From Agarivorans albus (GTDB lineage: Bacteria > Pseudomonadota > Gammaproteobacteria > Enterobacterales > Celerinatantimonadaceae), in NCBI RefSeq assembly GCF_019670105.1, contig NZ_AP023032.1, positions 3,855,501 to 3,919,500 of the forward strand: 64,000 bases of DNA, given 5' to 3'. The stretch's first letter is position 1; each line of letters opens with the position of its first letter. A program made the position numbers and the translations under genes. Below the pieces are notes generated by a model. The model ran no database searches. It saw only the letters and a list, made by a program, of their open reading frames with translations, and had not been told where the DNA came from. Below are positions 33,307 through 41,167 of this stretch, piece by piece.

Positions 33307-33750
33307 ATGTCATTAAAAGCAACCTTACAAGATGAGCAAAAAGCAGCAATGCGCGCCAAAGACAAGTTTCGTCTTGGCACACTGCGTATGTTGCTTGCGG
33401 CTGTTAAACAGGTAGAAATTGACGAGCGCATTACTTTAGATGATGACCAGATCCTGAGCATCATTGTTAAACAAGTAAAACAGCGTAAAGACGCAGCTGA
33501 ACAATTTACAGCTGCCGAACGTCAAGACTTAGCTGATAAAGAACTTGCCGAGATTGAAATCTTGGAAGCGTTCCTTCCTCAAGCGCTTAGCGAACAAGAA
33601 GTAGCCTCGTTAATCGAAGCTGCTATTGCTCAAACCGGCGCTGCAGGAATGCAAGATATGGGTAAAGTGATGGGCATCCTGAAACCTCAGGTACAAGGCC
33701 GTGCAGACATGGGTGCTATTAGCGCCGCTGTCCGCAGTAAACTAGCCTAA
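33307..33750 (+). CDS. yqeY: GatB/YqeY domain protein
   Basis: A 147-residue YqeY: an N-terminal helical part (LKDxxKxAMRAKDKFRLGTLRMLLAA) and a C-terminal GatB-like tail domain with GMQDMGKVMGILKPQVQGRADM. The domain resembles the tRNA-binding tail of GatB, but the function of stand-alone YqeY is not established. It lies between rpsU and dnaG as in Vibrionales and Alteromonadales. Confidence 0.92.
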   Translation: MSLKATLQDEQKAAMRAKDKFRLGTLRMLLAAVKQVEIDERITLDDDQILSIIVKQVKQRKDAAEQFTAAERQDLADKELAEIEILEAFLPQALSEQEVASLIEAAIAQTGAAGMQDMGKVMGILKPQVQGRADMGAISAAVRSKLA

Positions 33751-33771
33751 GCTCGTCCCTTAGAATACTCG

Positions 33772-33814
33772 AACAAGCCGTGTTCTCATTGAGTTCACGG
33801 CTTGTTTGTTTTTA
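33772..33814 (+). terminator. Internal terminator/attenuator before dnaG
   Basis: Stem AACAAGCCGTG / CACGGCTTGTT with a 13-base loop and a following T-rich run (TTGTTTTT). It lies between yqeY and dnaG. A partial terminator at this place is known in the E. coli operon, where it keeps primase levels below those of S21 and sigma-70. Confidence 0.85.
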
Positions 33815-33837
33815 ATTTTCGCTGAAGATGGTAGTGA

Positions 33838-35598
33838 ATGGCTGGAAGAATACCGCAACAGTTTATCGATGATTTATTGGCTCGTACCGATATCGTAAGC
33901 CTTATCGACCAACGTGTGCGTTTAAAAAAAGCCGGCAAAAACTACTCAGCGTGCTGTCCTTTTCATAATGAAAAATCCCCCTCTTTTACCGTAAGCCAAG
34001 ACAAACAGTTTTATCACTGCTTTGGTTGTGGTGCCCACGGCAATGCCATCAGCTTTTTAATGGAATACGACAAACTGGAGTTTGTCGATGCCATTGAAGA
34101 TTTAGCCAGCCAAATGGGTGTGGAAGTAGAGCGTGAAAACAGCAACAACAGTAAATTTGATAAAGAAAAAAGCCAACAACAACGCCAAGCCAGTAAAGAC
34201 TTATACGAACTGATTGGTCACGCCAGCCGCTTTTTTCAGCAGCAACTACGTACTAACCCCAACAAACAACAGGTTATCGACTACCTAAAAAGCCGTGGCT
34301 TAAGTGGCGAGGTAGTACAACGCTTCTCCATTGGGTATGCGCCCGATGAGTGGGACGCGCTAGGCAAAGCTCTTGGTGGCTCTAAGCAGGCCAGCCAACA
34401 ACTTGTTGATGCCGGATTATCGATAGAAAACGACAAAGGCCGCCGCTACGATCGTTTTCGCGATAGAGTTATGTTTCCAATTCGTGATAAACGTGGCCGC
34501 TATATTGGCTTTGGCGGGCGAGTATTTGGCGACGGCACACCAAAGTATCTAAACTCACCAGAGACCAGCGTATTTCATAAAGGGCGTGAACTCTACGGCC
34601 TTTACGAAGTGCGCCAAGCGCATAAGCAAATACCACAAATACTAGTGGTAGAAGGCTATATGGATGTGGTGTCTTTAGCCCAATTTGAGATTGACTATGC
34701 GGTTGCCTCACTAGGTACCTCTACTACTCCAGAGCACCTACAAACGCTATTTAGAACTAGCAACCAAATTATTTGTTGCTACGATGGCGACCGTGCAGGC
34801 CGCGACGCAGCATGGCGCGCCCTAGAAAACGCCCTACCGCATTTACGCGACAACGTAGAACTTAAGTTTATGTTTTTACCTGACGGGGAAGACCCAGACA
34901 CTTTGGTTCGCCAAGAAGGTAAAGACGGCTTTGAACAACGCATGCACAAGGCCATGCCTTTATCACGCTTTATGTTTGAGCGTTTAAGCCAAGAAATCGA
35001 CGTCACTACAGATGCGGGCAAAAGCCATTTAGCAGCCCGCGCTTCTGAGCTAATTAAGCCGGTCCAAGCTGAATTTTATCGCGAAATGCTCAAGGGCGAG
35101 TTGGCCAAATGGTTGCGCTGGGATAGTAACCGCTTAACTAAGTTTTTTGCCGCAAGCGACCCCAAGCCCCAAAACACGCAGGCCAACACCCTCAAAATCA
35201 CCCCAATGCGAAAAGCTATTGCGATGATTTTGCAACGACCTGATATTGCTAATGAGTTGCCGCCTTCAGAACAACTAAAGCAAGTTAACATTAAAGGCAT
35301 GCCACTGTTATTGGCGCTCATTGGCGAGATACACAAAAAGCCCGAGATAACCACTGGCCAGCTGCTAGAACGCTGGCGCGAACAGCCTGAGCAAAAACAT
35401 TTGAGTGCACTGGCAGGCTATAATTTAGAAATTGACGAATCAGGCTACCCAGACGAGCTGCAAGATATTATTGCCAGTTTTGTGGAGCAACTGCTGTTGC
35501 AGCGTTACGAGCAACTCAATGTTAAGTCACTGCAAGGTACACTTAGCGTAGAAGAGAAATACGAAATGCAGCAATTGGTAGTGGAATTAAAGCCTTAA
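33838..35598 (+). CDS. dnaG: DNA primase
   Basis: A 586-residue primase. The N-terminal zinc-binding domain is CCPFHNEKSPSFTV with a second cysteine pair in YHCFGCGAHG. The Toprim core has VVEGYMDV and CYDGDRAGRDA with the metal-binding DxD, and the C-terminal region is the DnaB-binding helicase-interaction domain. It lays RNA primers at the fork. Length is near E. coli DnaG (581). It follows an internal terminator. Confidence 0.97.
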   Translation: MAGRIPQQFIDDLLARTDIVSLIDQRVRLKKAGKNYSACCPFHNEKSPSFTVSQDKQFYHCFGCGAHGNAISFLMEYDKLEFVDAIEDLASQMGVEVERENSNNSKFDKEKSQQQRQASKDLYELIGHASRFFQQQLRTNPNKQQVIDYLKSRGLSGEVVQRFSIGYAPDEWDALGKALGGSKQASQQLVDAGLSIENDKGRRYDRFRDRVMFPIRDKRGRYIGFGGRVFGDGTPKYLNSPETSVFHKGRELYGLYEVRQAHKQIPQILVVEGYMDVVSLAQFEIDYAVASLGTSTTPEHLQTLFRTSNQIICCYDGDRAGRDAAWRALENALPHLRDNVELKFMFLPDGEDPDTLVRQEGKDGFEQRMHKAMPLSRFMFERLSQEIDVTTDAGKSHLAARASELIKPVQAEFYREMLKGELAKWLRWDSNRLTKFFAASDPKPQNTQANTLKITPMRKAIAMILQRPDIANELPPSEQLKQVNIKGMPLLLALIGEIHKKPEITTGQLLERWREQPEQKHLSALAGYNLEIDESGYPDELQDIIASFVEQLLLQRYEQLNVKSLQGTLSVEEKYEMQQLVVELKP

Positions 35599-35669
35599 TT
35601 GGCTTGTTTAAGGAATAAACAAAAAGTTTTTGGTTAAATGCCCTTGATATAGAAATTTTAACCCATACT

Positions 35670-35678
35670 TGATATAAT
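35670..35678 (+). promoter_or_regulatory. Extended -10 promoter element upstream of rpoD
   Basis: TGATATAAT (35670-35678) is an extended -10 (TGN then TATAAT) 68 bp upstream of the rpoD start. No good -35 is at 17 bp. It would give rpoD its own promoter in addition to operon readthrough. Confidence 0.4.
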
Positions 35679-35745
35679 TCTTCGTTTGCGCTTGCAGCGC
35701 TTACGTTTATGGTTTTGCTAGCTTAATCTACTTCGGATGACATCT

Positions 35746-37569
35746 ATGGAACAAACCCCACAGTCTCAACTCAAACTCCTTCTCGCAAAAGGTAAAGAGC
35801 AAGGCTACTTAACTTATGCAGAGGTAAACGACCATTTACCTGCTGATATCGTAGATTCCGATCAAGTTGAAGATATCATTCAAATGATCAACGACATGGG
35901 TATTCAGGTACATGAAAATGCACCCGATGCCGATGACTTATTGTTGGCCGAAAATACTACCGACGAAGACGCCGCCGAAGCGGCAGCCCAAGCACTTGCT
36001 ACGGTAGAATCAGAATTAGGCCGCACCACTGACCCAGTGCGTATGTACATGCGTGAAATGGGTACCGTTGAACTACTTACCCGCGAAGGCGAAATCGACA
36101 TTGCCAAGCGCATTGAAGAAGGTATTAACGAAGTTCAACGCAGTGTTTCTGAGTATCCAGAAACCATTTCTATCTTGCTTGAAATGTACGACCAGTACCA
36201 AGCAGAAGAACTAAAAATTAGCGATATTGTAAACAGCTTCATCGACGAAGACGAAGTAGCCGAAGCCGCACCAACTGCGACGCACATCGGCTCAGAGCTT
36301 GAAGAAAAAGATCTTGAAGACGAAGATGAAGATGAAGACGAGGAAGAAGAAGACACCGGTCTTGACCCAGAATTGGTAAAAGAGCGCTTCGACACCTTAC
36401 GTGAGCAGTACGAAAAAACTCACGCCGCTATCGAAAAGCACGGCCGTATGTCTGCCCGTGCCACTAAAGAGATTTTTGAGCTAAGCGAAATTTTCCATAC
36501 TTTCCGCCTAGTGCCAAAACTGTTCGACAAGCTAGTAGCCAGCATGCGTACCATGATGGAACGTGTGCGTACTCAAGAACGCCTAATTCTTAAGCTGTGT
36601 GTAGAGCAAGGCAAAATGCCAAAACAAGCATTTGTAAAAGCCTTCTCTAAAGACGAAACCAGTGAAGAATGGTTTAACGAGCACAAAACCTCTGCTAAAG
36701 ATTACGCCCCCGCGTTAATGGAAGTAGACGAAGAAGTGCGCCGTTGTATCTTCAAACTAAAAAGTGTTGAAGAAGAAACTGGCTTAACCATTAACAACAT
36801 TAAAGACATCAACCGTCGCATGAGCATTGGTGAAGCAAAAGCTCGCCGCGCTAAGAAAGAAATGGTTGAAGCTAACCTGCGTTTGGTAATTTCTATTGCG
36901 AAGAAATACACCAACCGTGGTTTGCAGTTCTTAGACCTTATCCAAGAAGGTAACATTGGCCTAATGAAGGCCGTAGATAAATTTGAATACCGTCGTGGTT
37001 ACAAATTCTCTACTTACGCGACTTGGTGGATCCGTCAGGCGATTACTCGTTCTATTGCGGACCAGGCACGTACTATTCGTATTCCGGTTCACATGATCGA
37101 AACCATTAACAAGCTAAACCGTATTAGCCGTCAAATGCTTCAGGAAATGGGTCGCGAGCCTACTCCAGAAGAGTTGGCAGAGCGCATGTTAATGCCAGAA
37201 GACAAGATCCGTAAGGTACTTAAAATTGCTAAAGAGCCAATCTCCATGGAAACACCAATTGGTGATGATGAAGATTCGCACTTAGGTGACTTTATTGAGG
37301 ATACCACCCTGTCGATGCCAGTAGATGCAGCAACAGGCGAAAACCTCAAGTTTGCCACTCAAGAAGTACTAGCAGGCCTAACCCCGCGTGAAGCTAAAGT
37401 ACTACGCATGCGTTTTGGTATTGGTATGAACACCGACCATACGTTAGAAGAAGTTGGCAAACAGTTTGACGTAACCCGTGAGCGTATTCGTCAGATTGAA
37501 GCCAAAGCACTGCGTAAGCTTCGTCACCCTTCTCGTTCTGAGCAGCTACGTAGCTTCTTAGACGAATAG
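35746..37569 (+). CDS. rpoD: RNA polymerase sigma factor RpoD (sigma-70)
   Basis: A 607-residue primary sigma factor. Region 1.1 starts [20 protein letters not shown], close to E. coli, which supports the ATG at 35746 over 35737. The non-conserved region holds an acidic run (around 36300-36356). Region 2 has [21 protein letters not shown], region 3 follows, and region 4 ends with the [21 protein letters not shown]. It is the last gene of the macromolecular synthesis operon. Confidence 0.98.
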   Translation: MEQTPQSQLKLLLAKGKEQGYLTYAEVNDHLPADIVDSDQVEDIIQMINDMGIQVHENAPDADDLLLAENTTDEDAAEAAAQALATVESELGRTTDPVRMYMREMGTVELLTREGEIDIAKRIEEGINEVQRSVSEYPETISILLEMYDQYQAEELKISDIVNSFIDEDEVAEAAPTATHIGSELEEKDLEDEDEDEDEEEEDTGLDPELVKERFDTLREQYEKTHAAIEKHGRMSARATKEIFELSEIFHTFRLVPKLFDKLVASMRTMMERVRTQERLILKLCVEQGKMPKQAFVKAFSKDETSEEWFNEHKTSAKDYAPALMEVDEEVRRCIFKLKSVEEETGLTINNIKDINRRMSIGEAKARRAKKEMVEANLRLVISIAKKYTNRGLQFLDLIQEGNIGLMKAVDKFEYRRGYKFSTYATWWIRQAITRSIADQARTIRIPVHMIETINKLNRISRQMLQEMGREPTPEELAERMLMPEDKIRKVLKIAKEPISMETPIGDDEDSHLGDFIEDTTLSMPVDAATGENLKFATQEVLAGLTPREAKVLRMRFGIGMNTDHTLEEVGKQFDVTRERIRQIEAKALRKLRHPSRSEQLRSFLDE

Positions 37570-37612
37570 GCGAGCTAAACGGCGAATAAATAAGCGCTTA
37601 GTTTCAAACGCA

Positions 37613-37641
37613 TAGACAAGGCTGATATGATTTTTTATAAT
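37613..37641 (+). promoter_or_regulatory. Candidate promoter of tRNA-Ile2
   Basis: TAGACA (37613-37618) and TATAAT (37636-37641) with a 17-bp spacer, 43 bp before the tRNA gene. Confidence 0.55.
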
Positions 37642-37683
37642 CCAGCCTCTCGTTGTTTGAGCTAAGCTCGCAACACCCAATTT

Positions 37684-37760
37684 GGCCCTTTAGCTCAGCT
37701 GGTTAGAGCACACGACTCATAATCGTTAGGTCCACAGTTCAAGTCTGTGAAGGGCCACCA
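37684..37760 (+). tRNA. tRNA-Ile2 (anticodon CAU)
   Basis: A 77-nt cloverleaf. The acceptor arms GGCCCTT / AAGGGCC pair, the D-arm has TAGCTCAGCTGGTTAGAGCA, the anticodon loop is CTCATAA with anticodon CAU, the T-arm follows, and CCA is encoded. The sequence resembles E. coli ileX (GGCCCCTTAGCTCAG, GACTCATAATCG) more than elongator tRNA-Met, so the wobble C is presumably changed to lysidine for AUA decoding. It is the boundary between core genome and the accessory island. Confidence 0.9.
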
Positions 37761-37765
37761 TATAC

Positions 37766-37802
37766 AAAGGCGTAGAAGGTTAGTAACCACTACGCCTTTT
37801 TT
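37766..37802 (+). terminator. Terminator after tRNA-Ile2
   Basis: AAAGGCGTAG / CTACGCCTTT with a 14-base loop and six T residues. Confidence 0.85.
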
Positions 37803-37938
37803 CTGTGCCGGCCCTGTGCCGTATATAACCCGTAAAGACCTATTCTCAATACCAATACCCTAGTGAGATAATAGAGAGATTTTCCTTATTTTTCACTCGA
37901 AAAGCTCAAACCAAATACTTTCAACCCCAAGGCTAAAA

Positions 37939-37954
37939 TGTGATCAAAATCACA
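37939..37954 (+). promoter_or_regulatory. Perfect CRP-type site upstream of the first AlpA-like gene
   Basis: TGTGATCAAAATCACA is exactly TGTGA-N6-TCACA, the CRP consensus, 65 bp upstream of the TTG start at 38019. Confidence 0.65.
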
Positions 37955-38018
37955 TTGTGTGCCAGATGAATTTACCCTTTTCATAAGCAAATCTTAAAAA
38001 TCTATTGGAGAATTTGTT

Positions 38019-38243
38019 TTGAAAGAAAAATCATTCGGTACTCAAATATTGGCTAAAGCCGGTTATTCAGCTGGCGAAAAACTAACACCCTCACAGACTG
38101 CTGACGTCTTATCTTTACAAGTGAGCACATTAGCAACTTGGCGCTGCAACAAACGTTATACGTTGCAGTACATGAAAGTTGGCGGACGCATATACTACCC
38201 TGCAGAAGCGGTCATTGCTTATCTTGATAGCCAAATCAGGTAA
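38019..38243 (+). CDS. AlpA/Xis-like HTH protein, copy 1
   Basis: A 74-residue protein with a MerR/AlpA-type helix-turn-helix and winged part: LTPSQTADVLSLQVSTLATWRC, then YMKVGGRIYYPAEAVIAYLDS. This is the pattern of small excisionases and phage-type regulators that bind DNA as short winged helices. The start is TTG, with GGAG 8 bp upstream. It is a close paralogue of the gene at 38476. A hairpin terminator follows at once. The role is inferred as island excision control or local transcription control; no adjacent integrase is seen. Confidence 0.75.
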   Translation: MKEKSFGTQILAKAGYSAGEKLTPSQTADVLSLQVSTLATWRCNKRYTLQYMKVGGRIYYPAEAVIAYLDSQIR

Positions 38244-38260
38244 AATTAATACCCAGGAAG

Positions 38261-38294
38261 GCTTATAGAGTTGATACGGCTCTATAAGCTTTAT
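38261..38294 (+). terminator. Terminator after AlpA-like copy 1
   Basis: GCTTATAGAG / CTCTATAAGC with a 9-base loop followed by TTTATTTG. Confidence 0.75.
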
Positions 38295-38396
38295 TTGCAT
38301 TATTCCATTCAAGCCTAGATACACTAACCACCTCAGCAAAAACTAGTTAAGCCTGCGCCTCCACTAAATACGCCAAAATAGTAAACAAACCAAAAG

Positions 38397-38412
38397 TATG
38401 ATCGGCATCACA
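38397..38412 (+). promoter_or_regulatory. CRP-like site upstream of AlpA-like copy 2
   Basis: TATGATCGGCATCACA is one mismatch from TGTGA-N6-TCACA and lies 64 bp upstream of the ATG, almost the same distance as the site before copy 1. Confidence 0.45.
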
Positions 38413-38475
38413 CCGAAGAACCCAAAACATTACCCCATGAGTTTTGACCTTATAAAAACAACCTAAGGACCACCC

Positions 38476-38700
38476 ATGGAAAATAATACTTTCGGTACAA
38501 ATGCATTACTCTCGGCAGGCTTTCATTCAGGAGACATTCTCACCCCCGCGCAGGCAGCTAGGGTTTTATCGGTTCGCATAAGCACCTTAGCCAATTGGCG
38601 ATGTGCAAAACGCTATGACTTGCACTACTTAAAAGTGGGTTCGCGGATCTATTATCCCGCTGATGCACTGATCGCATTTCTGGATAGGCAAACTCGATGA
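38476..38700 (+). CDS. AlpA/Xis-like HTH protein, copy 2
   Basis: A 74-residue paralogue of the protein at 38019, aligned without gaps: LTPAQAARVLSVRISTLANWRC, LKVGSRIYYPADALIAFLDR. About 60% of residues are shared, so the duplication is old rather than recent. It starts at ATG with AAGGA upstream, has its own CRP-like site and its own terminator. The two genes are independent units rather than an operon. Confidence 0.75.
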   Translation: MENNTFGTNALLSAGFHSGDILTPAQAARVLSVRISTLANWRCAKRYDLHYLKVGSRIYYPADALIAFLDRQTR

Positions 38701-38709
38701 AAGACGCAT

Positions 38710-38745
38710 AAAATCTATCGAGCTTTTAGCTCGATAGATTTTATT
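38710..38745 (+). terminator. Terminator after AlpA-like copy 2
   Basis: AAAATCTATCGAGC / GCTCGATAGATTTT, a perfect 14-bp stem with a 5-base loop, then TTTATTC. Confidence 0.85.
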
Positions 38746-39378
38746 CATTGAAGTATCACCCTGAGCACAATCTATCGATTCAAACTGTTTCTTGGCTTAA
38801 TTCGAATAATTTTTTTTGGGGCCTTGAAAAAGATAAATTTCCAGCTGAAAAATAGCTCTGCACAATCCCCTGCACAATCCCCTGCACAATCCCCCCCAGG
38901 ATTTAACTTGAGCACATTTTTCTCATTACTTGGGACTAATTTGACTGTGTTTTTCTCATGGGTGTGCAGGGGGGATTGTGCAAATCGGTTAGAACAGCGA
39001 TAAAACTGTCGTCTATTTTTGTATCCAAAATCGATAAGGAATTTGCAGACAAAAAAGCTCGTTCAACAGATTAACGCTATTCAACGATTTACATGTGTTA
39101 GAGTTTGATTGTTGCTGTAAAAAGCTTTTTACTTAGAACTAAATCGTTCAATCGATATCAGTTCAATTTTCTAAATAATGAGATTTTAGTTAGTAATTGC
39201 GCGACTAAAAACTCAACTATTCGTATACCAGAATCAAAGCCTATTAGCGCAAACTGAATCCGTTATACTTTTTAATCTGATTTGCAAAACAGGCATAACA
39301 TACTTTTGGACAAAAGCGTGTTTGGGAGATGACTTATTCAATGGTGTTTCGGATTAGCGAAAGTATGGAACAGTTGGT
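38746..39378. other. Gene-free stretch between HTH pair and cassette array
   Basis: No convincing ORF on either strand. It holds the 12-bp tandem repeats at 38858-38893 with an inverted copy at 38964-38983, a repeated TTTTTCTCAT (about 38917 and 38950), and a 16-bp palindrome GTAAAAAGCTTTTTAC at 39117-39132. The right end is the outer edge of the last integron attC site, so part of this may be ORF-less cassette DNA. Confidence 0.5.
38858..38893 (+). repeat. Three tandem copies of CTGCACAATCCC
   Basis: CTGCACAATCCC occurs three times without gaps. An inverted counterpart (TGCAGGGGGGATTGTGCA at 38965-38982) lies 71 bp downstream, so the direct and inverted copies could form a stem-loop or be a protein-binding array. 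Confidence 0.85.
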
Positions 39379-39459
39379 GTTAACGCTCCTAAGTTGCGGC
39401 GAACCGATGCCCGCCACGGAGCGTTTTTTGGCGGGCATGCCCAACCTTGGTTTGTTACA
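39379..39459 (-). repeat. Integron attC site 5 (HIT cassette)
   Basis: On the minus strand it opens with TAACAA (containing the HIT gene stop), has paired inner arms around GGGCATGCCCGCC / GGCGGGCAT, and closes with AGCGTTAAC. About 81 bp, at the far end of the array. Confidence 0.7.
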
Positions 39460-39862
39460 AGTCTGCGATTGACTCTCTAAGGCTTTTGACCGTTTGAATA
39501 CCTATTTCGCTAGTAACCCAACCATATTTATCTCCCTTAAATCTTGGGAATATATGTAGATGATAATGGTCGAGTGCATTAAAGTCAGGATAGGTACCGT
39601 TATTTTGCATGAAGCCAATACCATCTGGGCTGTACTTAGCCTCTAACCTTTTATAAAGATCCTTTGCAACTTCGTTAATTTCACCAAATACTTCTGCTGG
39701 TAATTCTAAGAATGTTTTATAAGGCTTCTTAGGTGCGATCAATATATGACCGAAATTAATTGGATCGTGGTCAGCAAATGCAATTACAGCATCGGACTCA
39801 TAAACAATGGCTGCAGGTAATTCTCTACTAACAATTTTTTCGACAATAGTGGATTCTTCCAA
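39455..39862 (-). CDS. HIT-domain nucleotide hydrolase (integron cassette 5)
   Basis: A 135-residue histidine-triad protein. It begins MEESTIVEKIVSRELPAAIVYE, has HILIAPKKPYKTFLELP in the middle and the catalytic DHYHLHIFPRF triad (HxHxH) at about residue 100. HIT proteins hydrolyse AMP-linked substrates such as AMP-lysine or dinucleoside polyphosphates in the cytoplasm. As the last cassette before the gene-free region it is furthest from the cassette promoter and may be weakly expressed. The stop codon lies inside the attC end box. Confidence 0.85.
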   Translation of the reverse strand: MEESTIVEKIVSRELPAAIVYESDAVIAFADHDPINFGHILIAPKKPYKTFLELPAEVFGEINEVAKDLYKRLEAKYSPDGIGFMQNNGTYPDFNALDHYHLHIFPRFKGDKYGWVTSEIGIQTVKSLRESIADL

Positions 39863-39880
39863 GCTAACCTCATAATGACT

Positions 39881-39987
39881 TGTAACGCCCGCAACACCGG
39901 ACGGATTTGAGGTGGCTGCGCTTTTTGCGGCCCTTTTGCAAAAACGAAGACAGCTTAAATACGGTCCGAGTGATTGCGATTGTTATA
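39881..39987 (-). repeat. Integron attC site 4
   Basis: Minus strand: TATAACAATCGCAATCACTCGGAC pattern at the start pairs with GTCCGGTGTTGCGGGCGTTA at the end (start shown here in parts: TATAACAA, CGCAATCACTCGGAC). About 107 bp. Confidence 0.8.
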
Positions 39988-39992
39988 AATTC

Positions 39993-40238
39993 CTACTGAA
40001 GTAGCAGAAGTGTTATTAAAGCTACTATACCAACAATAAATACGAATGATATATAGGTTATTACTCTTGGATAATAATACGACACAGCAAGAACAACCAG
40101 CGAGATTGTAGCTATACCTGTAGCGCCAACAAACCTATTGCCAAACGAATCATCCATGGCATACCTGATAGCAGATTGCCCCCACACAATTAATGCGACA
40201 AAGTATAAAATCTGCTGAATTCTTACTAGATATATCAT
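39993..40238 (-). CDS. Small membrane protein (integron cassette 4)
   Basis: An 81-residue protein with three hydrophobic stretches: YFVALIVWGQSAI, FVGATGIATISLVVLAVSYYY and YISFVFIVGIVALITLLLL. No family is recognised. It fills one cassette between attC sites 3 and 4. Start is the ATG at 40238 directly after the upstream attC end box, the usual compact cassette layout. No function is assigned. Confidence 0.6.
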   Translation of the reverse strand: MIYLVRIQQILYFVALIVWGQSAIRYAMDDSFGNRFVGATGIATISLVVLAVSYYYPRVITYISFVFIVGIVALITLLLLQ

Positions 40239-40241
40239 GAT

Positions 40242-40324
40242 TTATAACGCTTTTTGTTTTGAGGAATTTGCGTCTTTTGCAAATTTCCTAGCCGTTTTAT
40301 GGCGACAAGAACTAATTGTTATAC
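40242..40324 (-). repeat. Integron attC site 3
   Basis: Minus strand starts GTATAACAAT and ends AAGCGTTATAA. It contains a strong inner hairpin AGGAAATTTGC / GCAAATTCCT. 83 bp, immediately after the 100-residue cassette gene. Confidence 0.85.
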
Positions 40325-40326
40325 GT

Positions 40327-40629
40327 TTAGGAATCAATTAACTCTATCTTCGCCTGTATAATTAATCGAGCAGTGGCTCTATCATGTTCGTTGTTATCTG
40401 TAGCAGACAGACCAATGCTTTGATTTATTGTCGCTGTAAGAGAAGCTGCAATTCGGTACTCATCTGCACCTTCTATTGCGAGTCTAAAAATGTTAGGGAC
40501 ATATGAATCATATTCATCATCCCACTCATCATCTTCGTTATAAACGCCTATAGGATCCCAATTCTTCCAAAGTATCTTGGATATTCGATTCCATAGCGCT
40601 TTTTCTGCCTGAGTCAGTTTCCGGCTCAT
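40327..40629 (-). CDS. Uncharacterised cassette protein (integron cassette 3)
   Basis: A 100-residue acidic, soluble-looking protein (KILWKNWDPIGVYNEDDEWDDEYDSYVPNIFRLAIEGADEYRI in two parts: acidic centre, helical ends). The WDPIGVY pattern followed by an acidic run is found in hypothetical proteins; I cannot name a function. It lies between attC sites 2 and 3. Confidence 0.6.
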   Translation of the reverse strand: MSRKLTQAEKALWNRISKILWKNWDPIGVYNEDDEWDDEYDSYVPNIFRLAIEGADEYRIAASLTATINQSIGLSATDNNEHDRATARLIIQAKIELIDS

Positions 40630-40640
40630 TGTCTTTCTAC

Positions 40641-40698
40641 GTATAACACTTCAAGAAACGGCGCGCTTTTCAGCGTCCGATTTGCTTGACTTGTTATG
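40641..40698 (-). repeat. Integron attC site 2 (short, overlaps gene end)
   Basis: Minus strand CATAACAAGTCAAG pairs with CTTGAAGTGTTATAC. Only about 58 bp. It begins inside the end of the 132-residue cassette gene, so the last 15 or so codons (NKSSKSDAEKRAVS) are attC sequence. Confidence 0.8.
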
Positions 40699-41049
40699 TT
40701 TAAAATTTGCCACCAAGGCTACAAGCATCGGGAGCCCCAAAACGAAGTAAAAGGCTATTGCTGCGATGTACTCTTGTTCGGAGAGTATGGGGTGACTGAA
40801 AGTTTGCAGAATAGTTCTGAGTGCGTAGACGCTGTAAACGGCGAATGAAAGACCGAGCAGCATCCGGTTTCGGGTAACTAGGAAAGCCACATATCCAGCA
40901 AAGAAGGCAGTAGCCAGCACGGCAGAAACCAGGTCTGGTATCCGAGGCGCCGGCATTTCACTCAGTTGTGTAAGCACGATTGTGCTTCGGTCCCAAACCA
41001 AGAACCCCAGAATCAAAGCATATATCCCTTTGAGAGCTTTGGTTACCAA
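40651..41049 (-). CDS. Membrane protein (integron cassette 2)
   Basis: A 132-residue protein with four hydrophobic segments (ALKGIYALILGFLVW, LVSAVLATAFFAGYVAFLV, LLGLSFAVYSVYAL, AAIAFYFVLGLPMLVALVANF) and a short basic tail. The tail is encoded by the attC site that ends the cassette. No recognised family; plausible role in membrane stress is not testable from sequence. Confidence 0.6.
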   Translation of the reverse strand: MVTKALKGIYALILGFLVWDRSTIVLTQLSEMPAPRIPDLVSAVLATAFFAGYVAFLVTRNRMLLGLSFAVYSVYALRTILQTFSHPILSEQEYIAAIAFYFVLGLPMLVALVANFKHNKSSKSDAEKRAVS

Positions 41050-41066
41050 TACAACTTCCTTTTAAA

Positions 41067-41164
41067 CATAACGCCTCATTAAGAGGCAAAAAATTGTTGG
41101 CTAAAATTAGCGACGAAGGAGAAAAAGCCAACTGTTTTTTGTCCTGCTTTAATGACTTGTTAGG
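41067..41164 (-). repeat. Integron attC site 1
   Basis: Minus strand begins CTAACAAG and ends GGCGTTATG, with inner arms GCCTCTTAATGAGGC and AAAAAGCCAAC / GTTGGCTTTT. About 98 bp, after the first cassette gene. Confidence 0.85.
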
Positions 41165-41167
41165 TTT

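Noticed and set aside
36135-36395. Serine-rich minus-strand ORF
   Set aside because: It is the antisense of the acidic rpoD region.
37743-37760. Second copy of the tRNA 3' end as attR
   Set aside because: No duplicate was seen in the window; the other island boundary is probably beyond 64000.
38858-38893. Tandem repeat considered as a CRISPR array
   Set aside because: Units are 12 bp with no spacers, and no cas genes are present.
39061-39270. A possible sixth attC site
   Set aside because: TTAACGC and TTGTTGC ends exist near 39071 and 39110, but the inner arms do not pair convincingly.
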